From Acanthaster planci (lineage: Eukaryota; Echinodermata; Asteroidea; Valvatida; Acanthasteridae), in the NCBI RefSeq assembly GCF_001949145.1, contig NW_019091370.1, positions 2,436,074 through 2,500,073 of the forward strand: a DNA stretch of 64,000 bases, written 5' to 3'. Position numbers and translations under genes: made by a program. The notes beneath the pieces are model-generated. The model worked only from the letters and a program-made list of their open reading frames with translations. It made no database searches and was not told the origin of the DNA. Below are positions 39,301 to 51,900 of this stretch, piece after piece. The stretch's first letter is position 1. Each line of letters starts with the position of its first letter.

Positions 39301-40690
39301 GGTTAAAAAGGAATAACGATCTCTACATTATCCAGGGTGGGCCATACAAACAAAACGTCCATGTATGGGATACCTCACCTATTACACAACAGGACCCGAT
39401 CCAACGAAATAAGTTTTAAGGCCTATCTTCAATTTTATTTCATTTTTTTAGTTTGCACTAGAAAGACTAAATAAAGCTCTTCGTTTTTATGCATCGCTAA
39501 GTTTGAGATCCTGTCAAAATATGTGGGCTGATGGTTCCTATTGAGAAAACATTCTTTTCAAGGTCCTTAAATCAAAAGTTTTATTTTATTTGGTCCGTTC
39601 GTACTGACACCCTTCATTTCTCAACGAAGGTCCTGAATCCATCATCTTCGAATGGGCAGTGCTGGCGACGGCTGTTCACAATGGCTCGAAAGGGACGAAA
39701 ACCGTAAAGCTGTAGCCACGAGACACTGAATTCAGATGCGATCTGACATCAGAGCACTGTGGGAAACTGCGTTAGTGAGTAGGCCAACAAAGGACACTGT
39801 ACGGGAGGCAGAGGTCGGAGAGTTGTCCAAAGCCGTGAAATTTTGACGACATAACACGGAAAAAAATCATCCGTTGAAACGAAACATAAGTTGAACTATA
39901 TATAGATTGTACATTGGGGCTGTCTGACTTGAACGCTGTAAACAAGAAGGGTGGTCAACGCGTGTAACTCGCGCTTTTTCATGTTTCATCCAGCAGAAAT
40001 CATCATCATGTAGAATTCGCACAGTTCCTTCCACAGGCTATTTTAGTCGCATATTAAGGGGCCGGATTTCCCGCAGAAAAGCGAATTAATTCGGGTCTCA
40101 GGTTCCAAAAATCACAGTTTCATCCCCGAAACATATGGCTTGTCCATTAAAACAACGGAAATCCCACTACTCTCATGACGCTGGGGGAACGTGCTACACC
40201 TCCTCCACGTCAGCACCAACGGGGAAAATATGAAAGTCACCCGAAATAATCCATGTTCATTATGACCTTATCATGTCTTGGGCAGACTGTTAGACACGAT
40301 AGTACTGTACGTCCACATCATGGTGACACAAGAACAATAACATTGTGAGATTTCCAATTTTGATTTATTAAGTGTGTCATTATCAAAAAGTGCACTGAAT
40401 AGAATAATGTAATAACGCAATTTCCTTTGAGATCACAGGAAAGGCAGCTGCACCTGCGTATTTCCAGTAGAATACTGTAAAATCTAACTGATAAAACACC
40501 TAAACAGTTCACTGAGGGCCTACATCATCATCATATTATATTCACCATTCTGCTACCTTTTGCTTTGCATTGCATTAATGAATAAAAAGTGGTACTAAAA
40601 TGGATGTTATAAATAACACCCTATTCTTACAGGAAATGAACTGTTGAGAGACCAAGGGGATTTTTAAAACCGATTTATTTTGGATTTTCC
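39301..40690. other. AT-rich unique sequence
   Basis: No gene, RNA or repeat was seen in this 1.4 kb stretch. Confidence 0.4.
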
Positions 40691-41110
40691 CTCTGCATTA
40701 CATGAAGAGAAATCGACACCACCGTCACCGATCCATACATGATATTGTGGACTAACGGTATGACGATCTTCCTCAGCGGCCAGAAAGGTGAGGGACTAAG
40801 TTTACTCCGCGAAATGCTCGTCACATAGACGGCATTCCGGCCTGAAAGCTATAACCATCCGCTTTGTTTTTGGTTCGATTCGTCGCGACGCCTGACCGAG
40901 GTTGGGCGTGCGCTATAAGGACACACAACATGAACGCGCCACGCTAGCGTGGACCGAGTGCTCGGCCTAAAACGCTTCCCTAATGCGTCTTTTATTGATG
41001 AGCCCACAATTAGGTTGAAGTGGTCTCAAGTGCTGCTATTGTCTGGCGGCCTTAAACCGTCTGCACGAACCGTTTTAGGCCTGGCCGCGTGTGTAGGCGC
41101 TGTGCCGGGT
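40691..41110. other. Moderately GC-rich island
   Basis: CpG-containing words such as TTCGTCGCGACGCC (40879-40892) stand out between AT-rich flanks. It is a weak candidate for a regulatory element. Confidence 0.25.
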
Positions 41111-43870
41111 GCTATATCAGTCAAACCAATTTTTTTTTTGTACTGCTAGACACCCCCCAAAGAAAATCAAGGAACGCTTTCGAGACTTGAACGTGGCTCT
41201 GTATTATAGCTCTAGTCGTAGGTGATCTCTGTTGCATTGCGGAAAAGCTTGGCGCTGGCGTGGCTCAATTGCAAAGCATTTGCACCACCTTTATTCTGCT
41301 ACACGATTCAAGAGCTTACCATCGGGGACATGAATGAAGGTAGTGTTCCAAAAAAGTCGACGCCAAAGGATTTTTTTTAATCAGAGTTGTGATTGCAGGA
41401 GGTTTACTTTAGATCAGTCGGTTATGTTTGCATGTCCCGGTTGTATGTATGATTGGCACCCTCTGCAGTATCATTTGGAAGTTCCTCTGCCACTTTTTGT
41501 TGCGAGGCTTGTAGAAACTTTGACAAGTTCCTCTGTTTTTAAGATTACATGTAGTTCTTGTAGACCCAGAGTTCGTGCCTTACGACCTGCGTAGACCCCA
41601 TGTTTTAACCGTTTTCATTTGTTAATCACGATATGTTTTAATGGACAGGTTTGTGGTCATCGTATGGGCTTTGATCACATCACATGAAAGACTATACATG
41701 TTGTGCCATTACCGTGGCCACAATCATTGACCAGTCAGTCTCCAGCCCCGGGGGGTTGAAAGAGCTGGGTTCCGGACGAACCTCCAACAAGCGCACAGTG
41801 CAGCACCGAATATCCATGTACATGTACATGTACTGGAAGCAATGTTGGTGCCACAATGCAATGGTACCGACGGTGTCTTGTGCGATGCGTGTGAAAAACC
41901 ATAGATCTTACCTGGTGCCAATGGTCTTCTAGCTTTCTTTTGTCGTTCACGTGGGGAGACTATTTATGTAGCAGACCGTGAGTCCGAAGTGGCCCTTCTA
42001 ACATACCCGCAGTTCCGTGATCCAACGGTGTATTTTACCGAACTTTGGCATCCAGCACGAGAGCCCAGAACATGGAGAACCACGGGCAGACACACTGCAG
42101 CCCATGCTTCGCTACAAGTTGGAGCCATTTGTCTTTGGCTCGCATGTGATTGCCTGTTGAACGTCTGTTCTCTTCACGAATGCAGGCATTGTTGACCGCA
42201 TCGTTTTGAGCATTTCTTCAAGACAATGACGGGATCACTGTAAGAACCTAGATCTGGACGTTACCATGAATGTAACGTGTACGCAGAGAAACATATGCAT
42301 CCTGGTTTGTTCTTGTGGGGGGGGCTCTTACCAAAGGCCAAGCACTTGTGACACAGAGGTCGTAATACATATCGGGGGACAACGTGACTCGGATCTCATA
42401 GGCGGGGCTGCAGGAAAAAAAGGNNNNNNNNNNNNAAACGGGGGGGGGGGCTCTGTGAGCAGCAAATATAAATCTATTGACTATCGTTATCCTGAAGACA
42501 GAGATATGGTGATAAGATCGAAATGGTGCAGGTTCCATTAAAAAAGGGATTTCGAAGGATTTTCAGATCGACAATTCTTAAGACTCTGCCAAAAACGTAG
42601 TTACAATTCAATCGGGGTTATTCTGACTTAAAAATAACGTAGTTATAACATGCAAACAGGTAATAATAATTTGCTGTCAAACAGATGGATGTCCTTGTTA
42701 CATGGGTAACTTTTACCGTCTGTCATGGCCTGTAGAGTAGGTCATTTACTCTGTAAAGATAACACACTTTTGTATTTAGCCTTGCAAGCTGTGTAACAAT
42801 GTCAATTTGGAATCCACATGCAGGGAAATAGCTTTCTATTTTTATGGAACCCATGTAACAATTGACACCGTCACAAATTGTGCCCCAGCCTCATGGAATG
42901 ACCCAGATATTAAAACAAGGGAAAAATACGCAGGATGTATAGAAGGTAGCGATCTTTATACCGAGACGAATATCGAGCTACGCGTGTAAGATTTGCTTCA
43001 GTTAAAATCGTCACAAATACACATCCAATGTCTTTTCCCCGACGAGAATCAACCTTTTCTTACGGAAAAACGTCTATATATTTTCTTATCACCATCCGTG
43101 AATTTATAAGGGAAACAGGCAGCTAGGCACATAGCCCATCAGAGTGCTGCACGTTTTGTGTAGGAAGCTTGGGAAGCGATAACCCTAATACAATGGCCAA
43201 GAAGGTATGCAGGAGTTTTGGTTTCAATACGCATTAGTCTTTCTTCATAATTTTCAATGTAAAAACATCATGTTCTATTTTCAAGTAAAAAGAGGAGCCT
43301 TTATTTGTCTTTTTGGACGAAGTGGTTTCTTGATGCGATGCTTTGATGCATTTTGCGGTAGTGTTTGCATTGGTGGGAGAAAACCCGGAAAAATGGTATA
43401 GGGATTAGATGTTTTCTGACAACGCTTAGGCCCCTATGCTATTGAGGTATGTGAAATTTGAAGGGAGATCCGATAGTATTTTCATAAGCTTTTTTTTTTT
43501 ACAAATACATGTAGTGGCATTTGGAGGAAAATGTTTGACACGCCCATTGACGCTTTTGACAATAGTGGCTTTCCGTATTTTCAGTCTGAACAACAACAAC
43601 AACAACAGGAGCTTTATTTTTTTTCTTTTTATGGAATTTATTGAACGATTTTCCCATTTTATTAGTTCAATTATTTCCAAAATTTACCTTCAACTCTGGA
43701 ATTATATATCGCCAGGTGCCTGGTCACGTGCGCAATAACCTATTCTAAGCCTTCCTACAGTGAAATAATCTCATGCATTGATTTAAACAGTTAAAAGAAA
43801 GGCGATAAACTAACAGACCGATGCAGCGTTTGCCTCTGAATGTGCTTAAATTAAAATTGAGGTTTCAAAG
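41111..43870. other. Unique sequence with simple repeats and a small gap
   Basis: This holds an ATGTAC/ACATGT repeat (41816-41832), a 12-N gap at 42424-42435 between A and G homopolymers, a ten-G run just after it, and a CAA repeat near 43588-43606. No gene was recognised. Confidence 0.45.
42424..42435. other. Small assembly gap (12 N)
   Basis: The gap lies between an A run followed by GG and AAAC followed by ten G. It is probably a sequencing failure in homopolymers. Confidence 0.99.
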
Positions 43871-44830
43871 GCGTTGGTCTGGCGATAGCCTGGTCGGGGG
43901 ATATTGACATGAACGTACGTGCCTTGAGCCCCGTTCATCGGCCTGGCTAAAGGGGCAAACGACGGATCACACCGTCCAGTTATGTTTGCCAGACTGCCTC
44001 CGTCTTTGTCTAAACGGTGTGTTCACCTGAAGCAAAGATAAACCGACACACAACCCTGGGTACACAGACCCAACTAGCATGGGATATTTGAGCGGGTCGG
44101 TCTGATGTCGCGACAAGGACCGCCTCTGCAAAGAGCAGACCTTGCTTTCGCTGTATAAACCTACTCGGGATGACGCTTAAGGTTCTCTGACAGAAGATGT
44201 TTGAGGGTGAATACGGGGTGGCTTAACCCGGCATCATCGATGAAGCTCCCTTGCTTCGTAGAACATGTAAACCGTTTATACACAACTCGCACGCTGGCAT
44301 GCTTCTGATCAAACTCGACCCTAACATCGTGACGACACGGGGCCCCGAGCCGATTGTGTTCCACGGTCGCAAGGAAACCCCATAACAAAAAATCGGGAAG
44401 GTTAGGCCCCGGGGGTCAGCCGCCTACCCCCCCTCCCAGCATCGATCGATCCCGCATCAATTTGAATAGCGGCTCGATATTTGGCAGGCTGACGGCTCCG
44501 GCTCGAAGGCAATAATATCATCAGCAGCCGTAGCGTATGTGTGTGTATTATATGCATGCGACGCTTGGGCCCACACTTCAGATCATCTCAAATCAACCGC
44601 CGAATTCCTCGCACACGCCTGCCATCGATTCGGTAACAGTTTAATGCTAATAGCTCCTGTGCTGCGATGAGACATAGGTGAGACATCGCTGCCTCCGGGT
44701 ATACAATAAGCCGGAGACGAGCACTAAAGATGTTCTCTTGTCTTGTCAACATATTTGACACAGGAAAGGGTGTCCTCTTATTCACACCTGCCAACAATTT
44801 CATCATTTACCAAACGGCGGTACAGTTTCC
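43871..44830. other. GC-rich island, candidate regulatory block
   Basis: CpG-rich sequence peaks at 44330-44520, including CATCGATCGATCC (44441-44453) and AATATCATCAGCAGCC near 44514. Homeodomain-like cores are present. Minus-strand frames 44161-44388 and 44588-44806 have no family resemblance. Confidence 0.3.
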
Positions 44831-45676
44831 CCAAGTTTGCCCAAAGCTTTAAACCGTCTGTTTTCTTGCTCTGACACTAATCACGACTGAAAATGACGGT
44901 TACCTTCTCGCTAAACACTCCAATTCAGCCTCCCCCCCAAAAAAAAAATAACAGAAAAATCCCAAGTCTGGCTAGAATTTTTAAGTGGCGAAATTGCAGA
45001 GTCTGTTGGGGCACCCACTGGAATTTCTGCAGAGGGCCACTACCTGCTTTGGGGACACAACAAGGGGGGGGGCAAAAGATAACGTACAAATAAGTCACGG
45101 GGGTGAGTAGTTCCCAACTTCGGCTTTGATGGATGAGGTAAAGGACTATAAACCAATCCAACCCACACTGCGATATTTGAACAAATAACCCGTATGAGCC
45201 AAATTCTCAACCATTGTCTTTAAGTGATGCAGGATTTCACTTCGTTCAGTTTTGCGTGTTCATGTGAAACTTAGTCAAAAGCACTATCTTTAATTATCAA
45301 ACGAAAGGCCAAAAAACTCGTATCACAAAGGGAACGCACATCATATAAATTACTTCAAGGGGGCAGACGCATCCGTTCTGCATGGCATGATATTTCATTT
45401 GTTGGGTAGTGAAATATATATCCGTAGTCAAAACATTGGGGTACAGGACGATTTTTTTTCTAAAACAGGCTTAAGCAGTTTTGATAAATCATGGTTTATA
45501 GCGACAAAAATACCATAACTGTGACCTATAGGCATCGCCAAACCTCGACCCTCACCTTGAAGAGGTCTGGCTGTAATTCATCCTCAAACAGCCTTACAGG
45601 AGCATAAATCACGAAGTAGCAGAGAACAGCTTGTGTGAATCGTGGCTATTTTAAGGCTTTGGACGAACGCTCCCTC

Positions 45677-45711
45677 CAGTACTGCTCAGCTACTGGAGCA
45701 GTACTGCTCAG
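45677..45711 (+). repeat. 22-bp-period local duplication
   Basis: CAGTACTGCTCAG occurs at 45677-45689 and again at 45699-45711, just upstream of the decayed frame. Confidence 0.7.
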
Positions 45712-45718
45712 GTTGCGA

Positions 45719-46202
45719 GCACACTGCATGGACACCCATGAGGGCGTTATAGCGGTCTGGTCCCCTCAGTCAACAGAGGAGACCCGTACCAATGTTTCAA
45801 ACTCAGCACATCTGCTAAGCTAATATTGGCGATTTGAATGCTGATGTGACAGAGCGTGTTAACATTTTGACAGACAGCGACAACGACCTGCAACAGGCGG
45901 CAGAGGCGGCAACTTGACCATGCGCTAACCTTTTGCAGTTATACGAGAGGTACGATATCGGAACGCCGCCAAACCCTTTCGCAGCTGTCGCACACACGTT
46001 TCTTGATGTTGGGGAGATTTTTGACAGTGATATATATCTTGGTTACTTTTCTGGAGAGTACAGAAATGGTGCTCGACGGCACCAGAATGCTTTGGTTCGA
46101 CCACTAAGTAGTTTTTCATCCGCTACTAAAGCCGCCATTGCTGCCACCGACTCCACAAAGTCGTCACTAAATACTTTGGCAAAAGAGGTCGTGTACACTT
46201 GA
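45719..46202 (+). pseudogene. Decayed protein-coding relic of unknown family
   Basis: Two plus-strand frames with protein-like composition follow one another. The upstream one begins about 45719 and stops at 45823. The second (45819-46202) runs 128 codons with a single TGA at 45915-45917, and continues through YERYDIGTPPNPFAAVAHTF to a stop at 46202. The TGA preceded by ACT and followed by CC would be explained by a CGA to TGA change. The shift near 45820 plus the stop suggests a broken gene, retrocopy or mobile-element frame. No family was recognised. Confidence 0.4.
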
Positions 46203-47332
46203 GACTATTGAGAGTTTTAAACCAGGGTAAAAATGTCAAACGCAAAAAAGGACAAAGGAAGACTGTGGTTTGGGATAACACCGTATGATAAATTAACCTT
46301 TTAGTGAGGATAGGAAAACGACGGCATTGGGAATGAACTTATGTTCTAGAATGCTGTAAACGAAGGAACTTCCGAACATATGCTCTTTCATAACCCTTCA
46401 AATTGAAAGGCCTTTTAAATTTATCACATTAACTTTCATCTACAATTCTCAATCTTTGACCCGTTGTTCTATTAAATATGTCTAATTAGTTGAAAGAGAA
46501 AAAAGATTTCTTCCAAATAAATAGAAAATATGATCCCTGTGTATTATGATCACCCAACAGACAACCTGTTGGGACACTCCGTATGCAAAGTTTTTCCCTG
46601 CACTGTGTAGTGGTAGTTAGGACGATAAATAAAACAGGCGCGTGCTCGTTTTTATACGACAGTCAGTTAAAAAAAAGATTAGCGCAAAGCCTTTATTACA
46701 TTTTGAGGACGTGATGCAACTCATGTTATTTCTGGCGTTCCTTGTGTACTCAGGGGAGAACGTTTGGTCTTCACAACACAAAAGGTCTTTAATTTCATTT
46801 CAATAGAGGGCGCTATTATTTCAGTCCCCGAGGAACTCGCTAGCCTGTATCCTCGAGCGACAGAGCGCAGTGGCTCAGTATTTTGCTGGCAGTAAGTGGC
46901 CAGTCCATTGAATGGAAGTGCCAAGACTGATGGAAGATCGAATGGCCAGGCCACCGTGAATCGCAGCAATTGTCATGACAAAGGTGGGTGAAGGAAGTAC
47001 GCCTGCACTACGGCTGACTCACGGGCCGATTGAAGCCCTTCTTTGCCTGCTCGCACAAACGCCCCGTTCTCCCTCGCCTCCGGGCAAGTCTCCTGGGTGA
47101 TGTTAATATCTTTTACCCCTCCTTCCACTCGAGTTAATAAAGCAGACTCTCCAAGAGGGACCGGAAAATCCATACTTGAGACGACGAAACAGATTTTTTT
47201 CTGTCTTAATCGTGTGTCTTCATTTTGTAATAGGGGCCTACCTATACACACTTGAAGAAAATGTAACATTAGACATACAACGCCCTCAAGCGGCAAAATT
47301 AAGTATAAATTGCAGCAATTTAGAAGAAAGTA
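46203..47332. other. Unique sequence, nothing recognised
   Basis: AGAGGGCGCTATT (46805-46817) is a CTCF-core-like word. The GC-richer stretch 46820-47160 has overlapping frames with no homology. Confidence 0.35.
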
Positions 47333-47512
47333 TAGTCGAACCTTCATAAAAAGAGCACAATTATTACAAAAATGTGCTTATAATAAAGACATTTTTAGAT
47401 TCTAGTCCTTTGTTTTTCATTGTTATCATTCCTGATAATACAAGATTCCCGATATAACAAGGTAATCGGTGAAGCCCGGAGGACTTCTTAATCAGGTTCG
47501 ATTGCACTAAGT
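47333..47512. mobile_element. Pogo/Tigger-like miniature element, degenerate
   Basis: GTCGAACCTTCATAAAAAG at the left resembles the reverse complement of the right end, ATCGAACCTGATTAAGAAG (19 columns, mostly identical). The interior has GATATAACAAGGTAATCGG, like the CGATAATACGA/GTTATA words of pogo-type elements. A TA lies at or beside both outer borders. It has no coding capacity. The family call is tentative. Confidence 0.4.
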
Positions 47513-48378
47513 ACAAGATGAGAACACATACCTAGTACCCATGGAATCACGAATTCAGTTCAGAAATTCAGATGACAGAAAAGCACATGACAAATGCATT
47601 TCCGTATTCTTGCAACCCTGTGACGCATTATTAATCTTAACGCCAGGCCCAAACGCCTCAAATAAATACTTTTGTGAAGAAATAAGGTAAGTCTTTCTTG
47701 AGTAAACCGCAACTTTCAGATAAGTTCACAAATCGAATATATAGCCAATAAAGTTACAATACAAATTTAATGACATTTTACGTGATATTTCACGTCTAAG
47801 GGTAAGAAAAAGACCAATGCTTCAGACAACTTTCCACAAAATGCACGTGAAAATCTGTCACAGAATGCCACATTAGACAGTGTGCTTAAGAGGAAAAATT
47901 CGGAGGATCAATGGTTGATCTTTCGACAAATACCAGAGTGCGTTTTCGCGACTACAAATATGTGAATAATAAATACGTCTATACTTAATCTTTCAGATTT
48001 TACTCAATGCTCACATCGCTTTCTCTCAGGCTATACGAATTTCTACATAAGTCTCCAATGTTCCCCAAATCAGCAGACTTGTAGTCATCCTTTCAGTTTG
48101 CCGCGTACTTTGATCGCTGTTCCTATCCCGAAACAGCATCCGTCATATTCCAGCAACCTTTCAAGCAGACAACAGCCTTAAGAACCAGGGGTACACATTC
48201 AGTCAGTCGCGTCACTCTTCATGTGCACACATTTTGCAAGATAACAACGTATACCATCAACAGTGATGCGTGCTCACAGTTTGTTTGATTGCAATAGAAA
48301 AAGAAAATGGTTGGGTACTAGAACGTACGGTACCCAATCCTACAGGCAACGCGACACTGAAAAGAAGAGCAACCCTCT

Positions 48379-48818
48379 TTATTTACTTTGATCGAAAAAA
48401 GAACAGATTCTCACAGGCAACACGAATCCCCATTCACCCGCCTCTGGGATCGTGCTCCTTGACAACAAGTAAAATGAACACCAACGTAACGTGGGATACA
48501 CGTCATAGGTACCAGCCTATGTTTGTCCGCTGACTAGACTTTACCCTTGTGAAATATGACAACTCCAGGGGCTGGTGTTGCATCTTCGCAATAAACATTA
48601 CCGGTAATTATTAACATCAATAGGCAGACTCACAACAAAATATGCTTTACACAACGTAAATACGAGTGAACTCAACATACAGATAACGTTTGCTTGAGAC
48701 GTAGGCATACTACAGGATGTCTTTAAGACACGTAGGGTACGTGGCTTGGGCAGCTTGACAACGACGAAAATTCGAAAAAAGATCATTCGTTTTGATTACT
48801 GGGATTTCCTGATTTGTT
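48379..48818 (-). other. CA8: Probable CA8 3' UTR
   Basis: This is sequence immediately 3' of the CA8 stop. A second minus-strand AATAAA at 48379-48384 gives a plausible 440-nt 3' UTR. The true cleavage site is unknown, because the hexamer overlapping the stop could also be used. Confidence 0.4.
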
Positions 48819-48953
48819 TTATTGAAAAGAGGCTCGCACCACGCGGTCGTTGAGGGGTTGGGTGGGCCGGAAGTTGTCTGCCAGAAAGCCGTCATCATCC
48901 AGTGCAGGATGGCCACCTTTGGGGTAGTTTTTGAGTCTTCGAAATTCTTCCAT
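48819..48953 (-). CDS. CA8: CA8 terminal coding exon with stop
   Basis: The 135 bp encode 44 residues plus TAA, the same length as human CA8 after the intron. The exon begins [14 protein letters not shown] and ends [10 protein letters not shown]. The acceptor CCGCGCAG follows a pyrimidine tract containing an 18-T run (18 A on the plus strand, about 48977-48994). The Met is internal, not a start. The hexamer AATAAA on the minus strand overlaps the stop (48818-48823), and another lies at 48379-48384; either could direct polyadenylation. Confidence 0.96.
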   Translation of the reverse strand: MEEFRRLKNYPKGGHPALDDDGFLADNFRPTQPLNDRVVRASFQ

Positions 48954-51900
48954 CTGCGCGGGAAACAAAGGGAGCAAAAAAAAAAAAAAAAAAATCAACA
49001 CAATGATGTGAGCTGTTTTTCCGTCTTGAGTCATTAAAATACACAAAGGCTCTAGATGGTTTTTACAAAATGTTCCAATAAAATCTTGGGAGAAATTACG
49101 CCTGCCCAATTTTACAGCCCATGCTTTCCCAGCGTGCAGCGTGGGGCGGACAGGATTTCACACCAGCCAGCCTAGCATACTGTTTTGCAATTACCGGCAA
49201 AACGGATCAAGATTTCAGGCAGATATGCAAGTGGATATGCGGCCGGGCTGATGTGGAAAGAAAGGCCGTTTCTTGGGGTACCCGTATACCTGAGTGTGCG
49301 ATATGGTCAATGGATAACGGAAAATAATCCACGTGACTTTCTCGTTGCACGGCGGCGTTGTTAGGGACCCTTTGTAAGTCCAGAAATCTCGAAGCATGGG
49401 ATCTACATGGCAAAACCAAACAGAATCACAGAAAAAAACAAACTGATGAATAACAAGTGACTTTTATACCCACGACGAGTCAAAATATTTGAAGGCAAAG
49501 CAGCAAGGTGTCTTTTCTGGAGTTTACAGTTGAAGCAAATTCGAGCACGAAAAATCGTTCTCAACAGTTCGATCAACTTCAGTGGCTATTCTGGTCGGCT
49601 ATTTGGAACTAAAACTAGGGAGAAGGTTGCGTATTTTTTGTTTTTAGTTTCTCCATTCTTGAGTATGAAGGCAGCTAATGATGCGACACTAAACATTGAC
49701 AAGCGAAAGCAGCAATAAGTTAGTGCTCTATCTACTATGACAAATAACTAACAGGGTGAAAATGACCAAGGAATGCTTCCATTGCAGTTCACTTGAGTAC
49801 ATGTAGTTTTTTGGCTTCAATTTAGACTGAAAGTCTTGTGTTGGTCTCGTGGGGTCTTATGATTGCAAAGAAAGGAAAAATGTCGGCCACAATGGGATTT
49901 CACACAAAAAGAGGCTTGCCTATGGTTACAACAGAAGAAACGTATGGTCTAACCATAGATCGCTCTCGAACTTGACCTCTGGATCAGCACTTTTGAGAAA
50001 AAATAGCTCCCTATGAGTTGTCATTGAGCATTTCGGATAGTTTTGTCGACAAAAAATTTGACAAGCAGGGATCAATGTACTATTCCCCTCTTCGAAATAT
50101 TTATGTTATCTACTCTGATGAGTGCCACATACTCGGGGAATGAATTATGACGCTGAGGAAATTCGTAGTTATTTTGATGAGGAAAGTGTGCATGCTTTGG
50201 GCAATCACATTCAACCATCTTACGGACAGCCACACAATAAAAAAGAACAGTCATTAATTTTCCAATGATCGCCAGTTGGAAATAGGTCTACCGCAAATTC
50301 TCCTTGGCATTCTTAGTTCAGTATGTCGAAATTGCATCATTTATACCAAGACCCCACCACCACAAAAATGGCAAAAGACACGTTTAGTCGTTGACTAGTT
50401 TATCTCGAAAATTTGTCCCTGCCGACAAAGGCGTGCCCTGTATCAGAAGCTAGTTTATTGAAATCTGCGGAGCTTGATTGCCGAAAGAGGCTGACGCGGA
50501 GAATCTTACCCGGTAAAAGGCAGGTAGGATGAAATGGCGTGGTGATGGAGATGCTCTTGCCCTAGAAAAGGGAAATAAATTGACGAAAATAGGTTTTGAG
50601 AAATTCATATCTGTGACGACAGTCGCAGTAACTTTGAAAAAAAGTCCGAAATCCCCCAAAGCCTCTTTACAACCATCTGCAGCCGCAAAGTGCAAGACGG
50701 TGTCAGACAGATAGAAAGACCTAGAGCCATTTGCTAAAGTCATAAGAATGTAGTGTCGATTTACCGTTTGTAGAAACTGGTTGTAAAACTCTGTTTCCAT
50801 TTTAAGCACTTTATTTTATGTAAATGAATGGCTATAGATGTAAATGGAAGTTACTGAGAGGCAAAAATAGGGATAAGATAAGTCAACAATCAGGGCGATG
50901 TCCATATTGGCATTTTCGGTCAGCAACAGAATGGTCAAGAACATGAAGGAATGGTCAACCTAAAATTCGACTGCTGATCTCGTAGAGCAGCCGGGAACCT
51001 TGCTCCCTGCCCCCTATACCTCGTGGTTGATCGACGTGAACTTGGTAGAGCCATGACCTTGCAAGAGGAGCTCAGACAAAGCCAGCCTATAACTATATCC
51101 CCCGCTGTACTGCGTAAACCCCTTGCCCCGATCCAATTCCTCTTTAATTCCTGGTCAGGTTATAACAGAGCGTAAACGAGGCCAGAGCGATTGGGGAGGG
51201 GGTGAGCGAGACTTTTGCTTGCCATCAAAGACACGGCAGATCCCTTGCATCACCTAAAATATGCAATGGATCTCGTGGAATGTATTGCGGTCTGTGGGAC
51301 CACGGTGAGTGGACTTTTTCGGTAACGAAACCCGCAAAGTTGGTATATGTTAGGGTCATCTTTCACAAGTCGCTGATATTCAACATGGTGAACGAAAACT
51401 GGATACCTAACGAAGAAATACGCATTGCTGGAAACCCACGTGACTGGAACCACGCAGGAAAGAGCGTCGCTTTGATAAGAACAATTCTCGCGCCCAAACT
51501 GCAGGATATCCTTTCTTTAAAGTGTCGCTACAATGAAATTTCCTTAGACAATTTTTTTTGCAACTTCATTCTCTTCTTCAATGTATGAAACCTAGTTGGT
51601 ATACCTTTAATATTAAATGCAATAAAAAAGTGCACTTTTTTAACATTTGAAATTATATTTCCTTTCCTGGACAACTGAGGGCACTGTTGTCGTTACGTCA
51701 TCCAGGGAAGACATGGTTCATTGCGTACGTTTTTCTGTTCAAAGTGTGAAGCCAGAATATACTCAATGTAAGTATTCAAAGACAGGACTGCTTGTTTGCT
51801 TATTGCTTCTTACTGAAACAACAATGAATCACCTAAGAAGAGCTAATTTGACCCGCAAAATCTAAACAAGATATGCAGTAATTGTGCACAAACCAATGTA

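Noticed and set aside
51202-51588. 128-codon plus-strand open frame in the large CA8 intron
   Set aside because: No family resemblance, no splice signals and no support from neighbours; a frame of this length is expected by chance in 64 kb.
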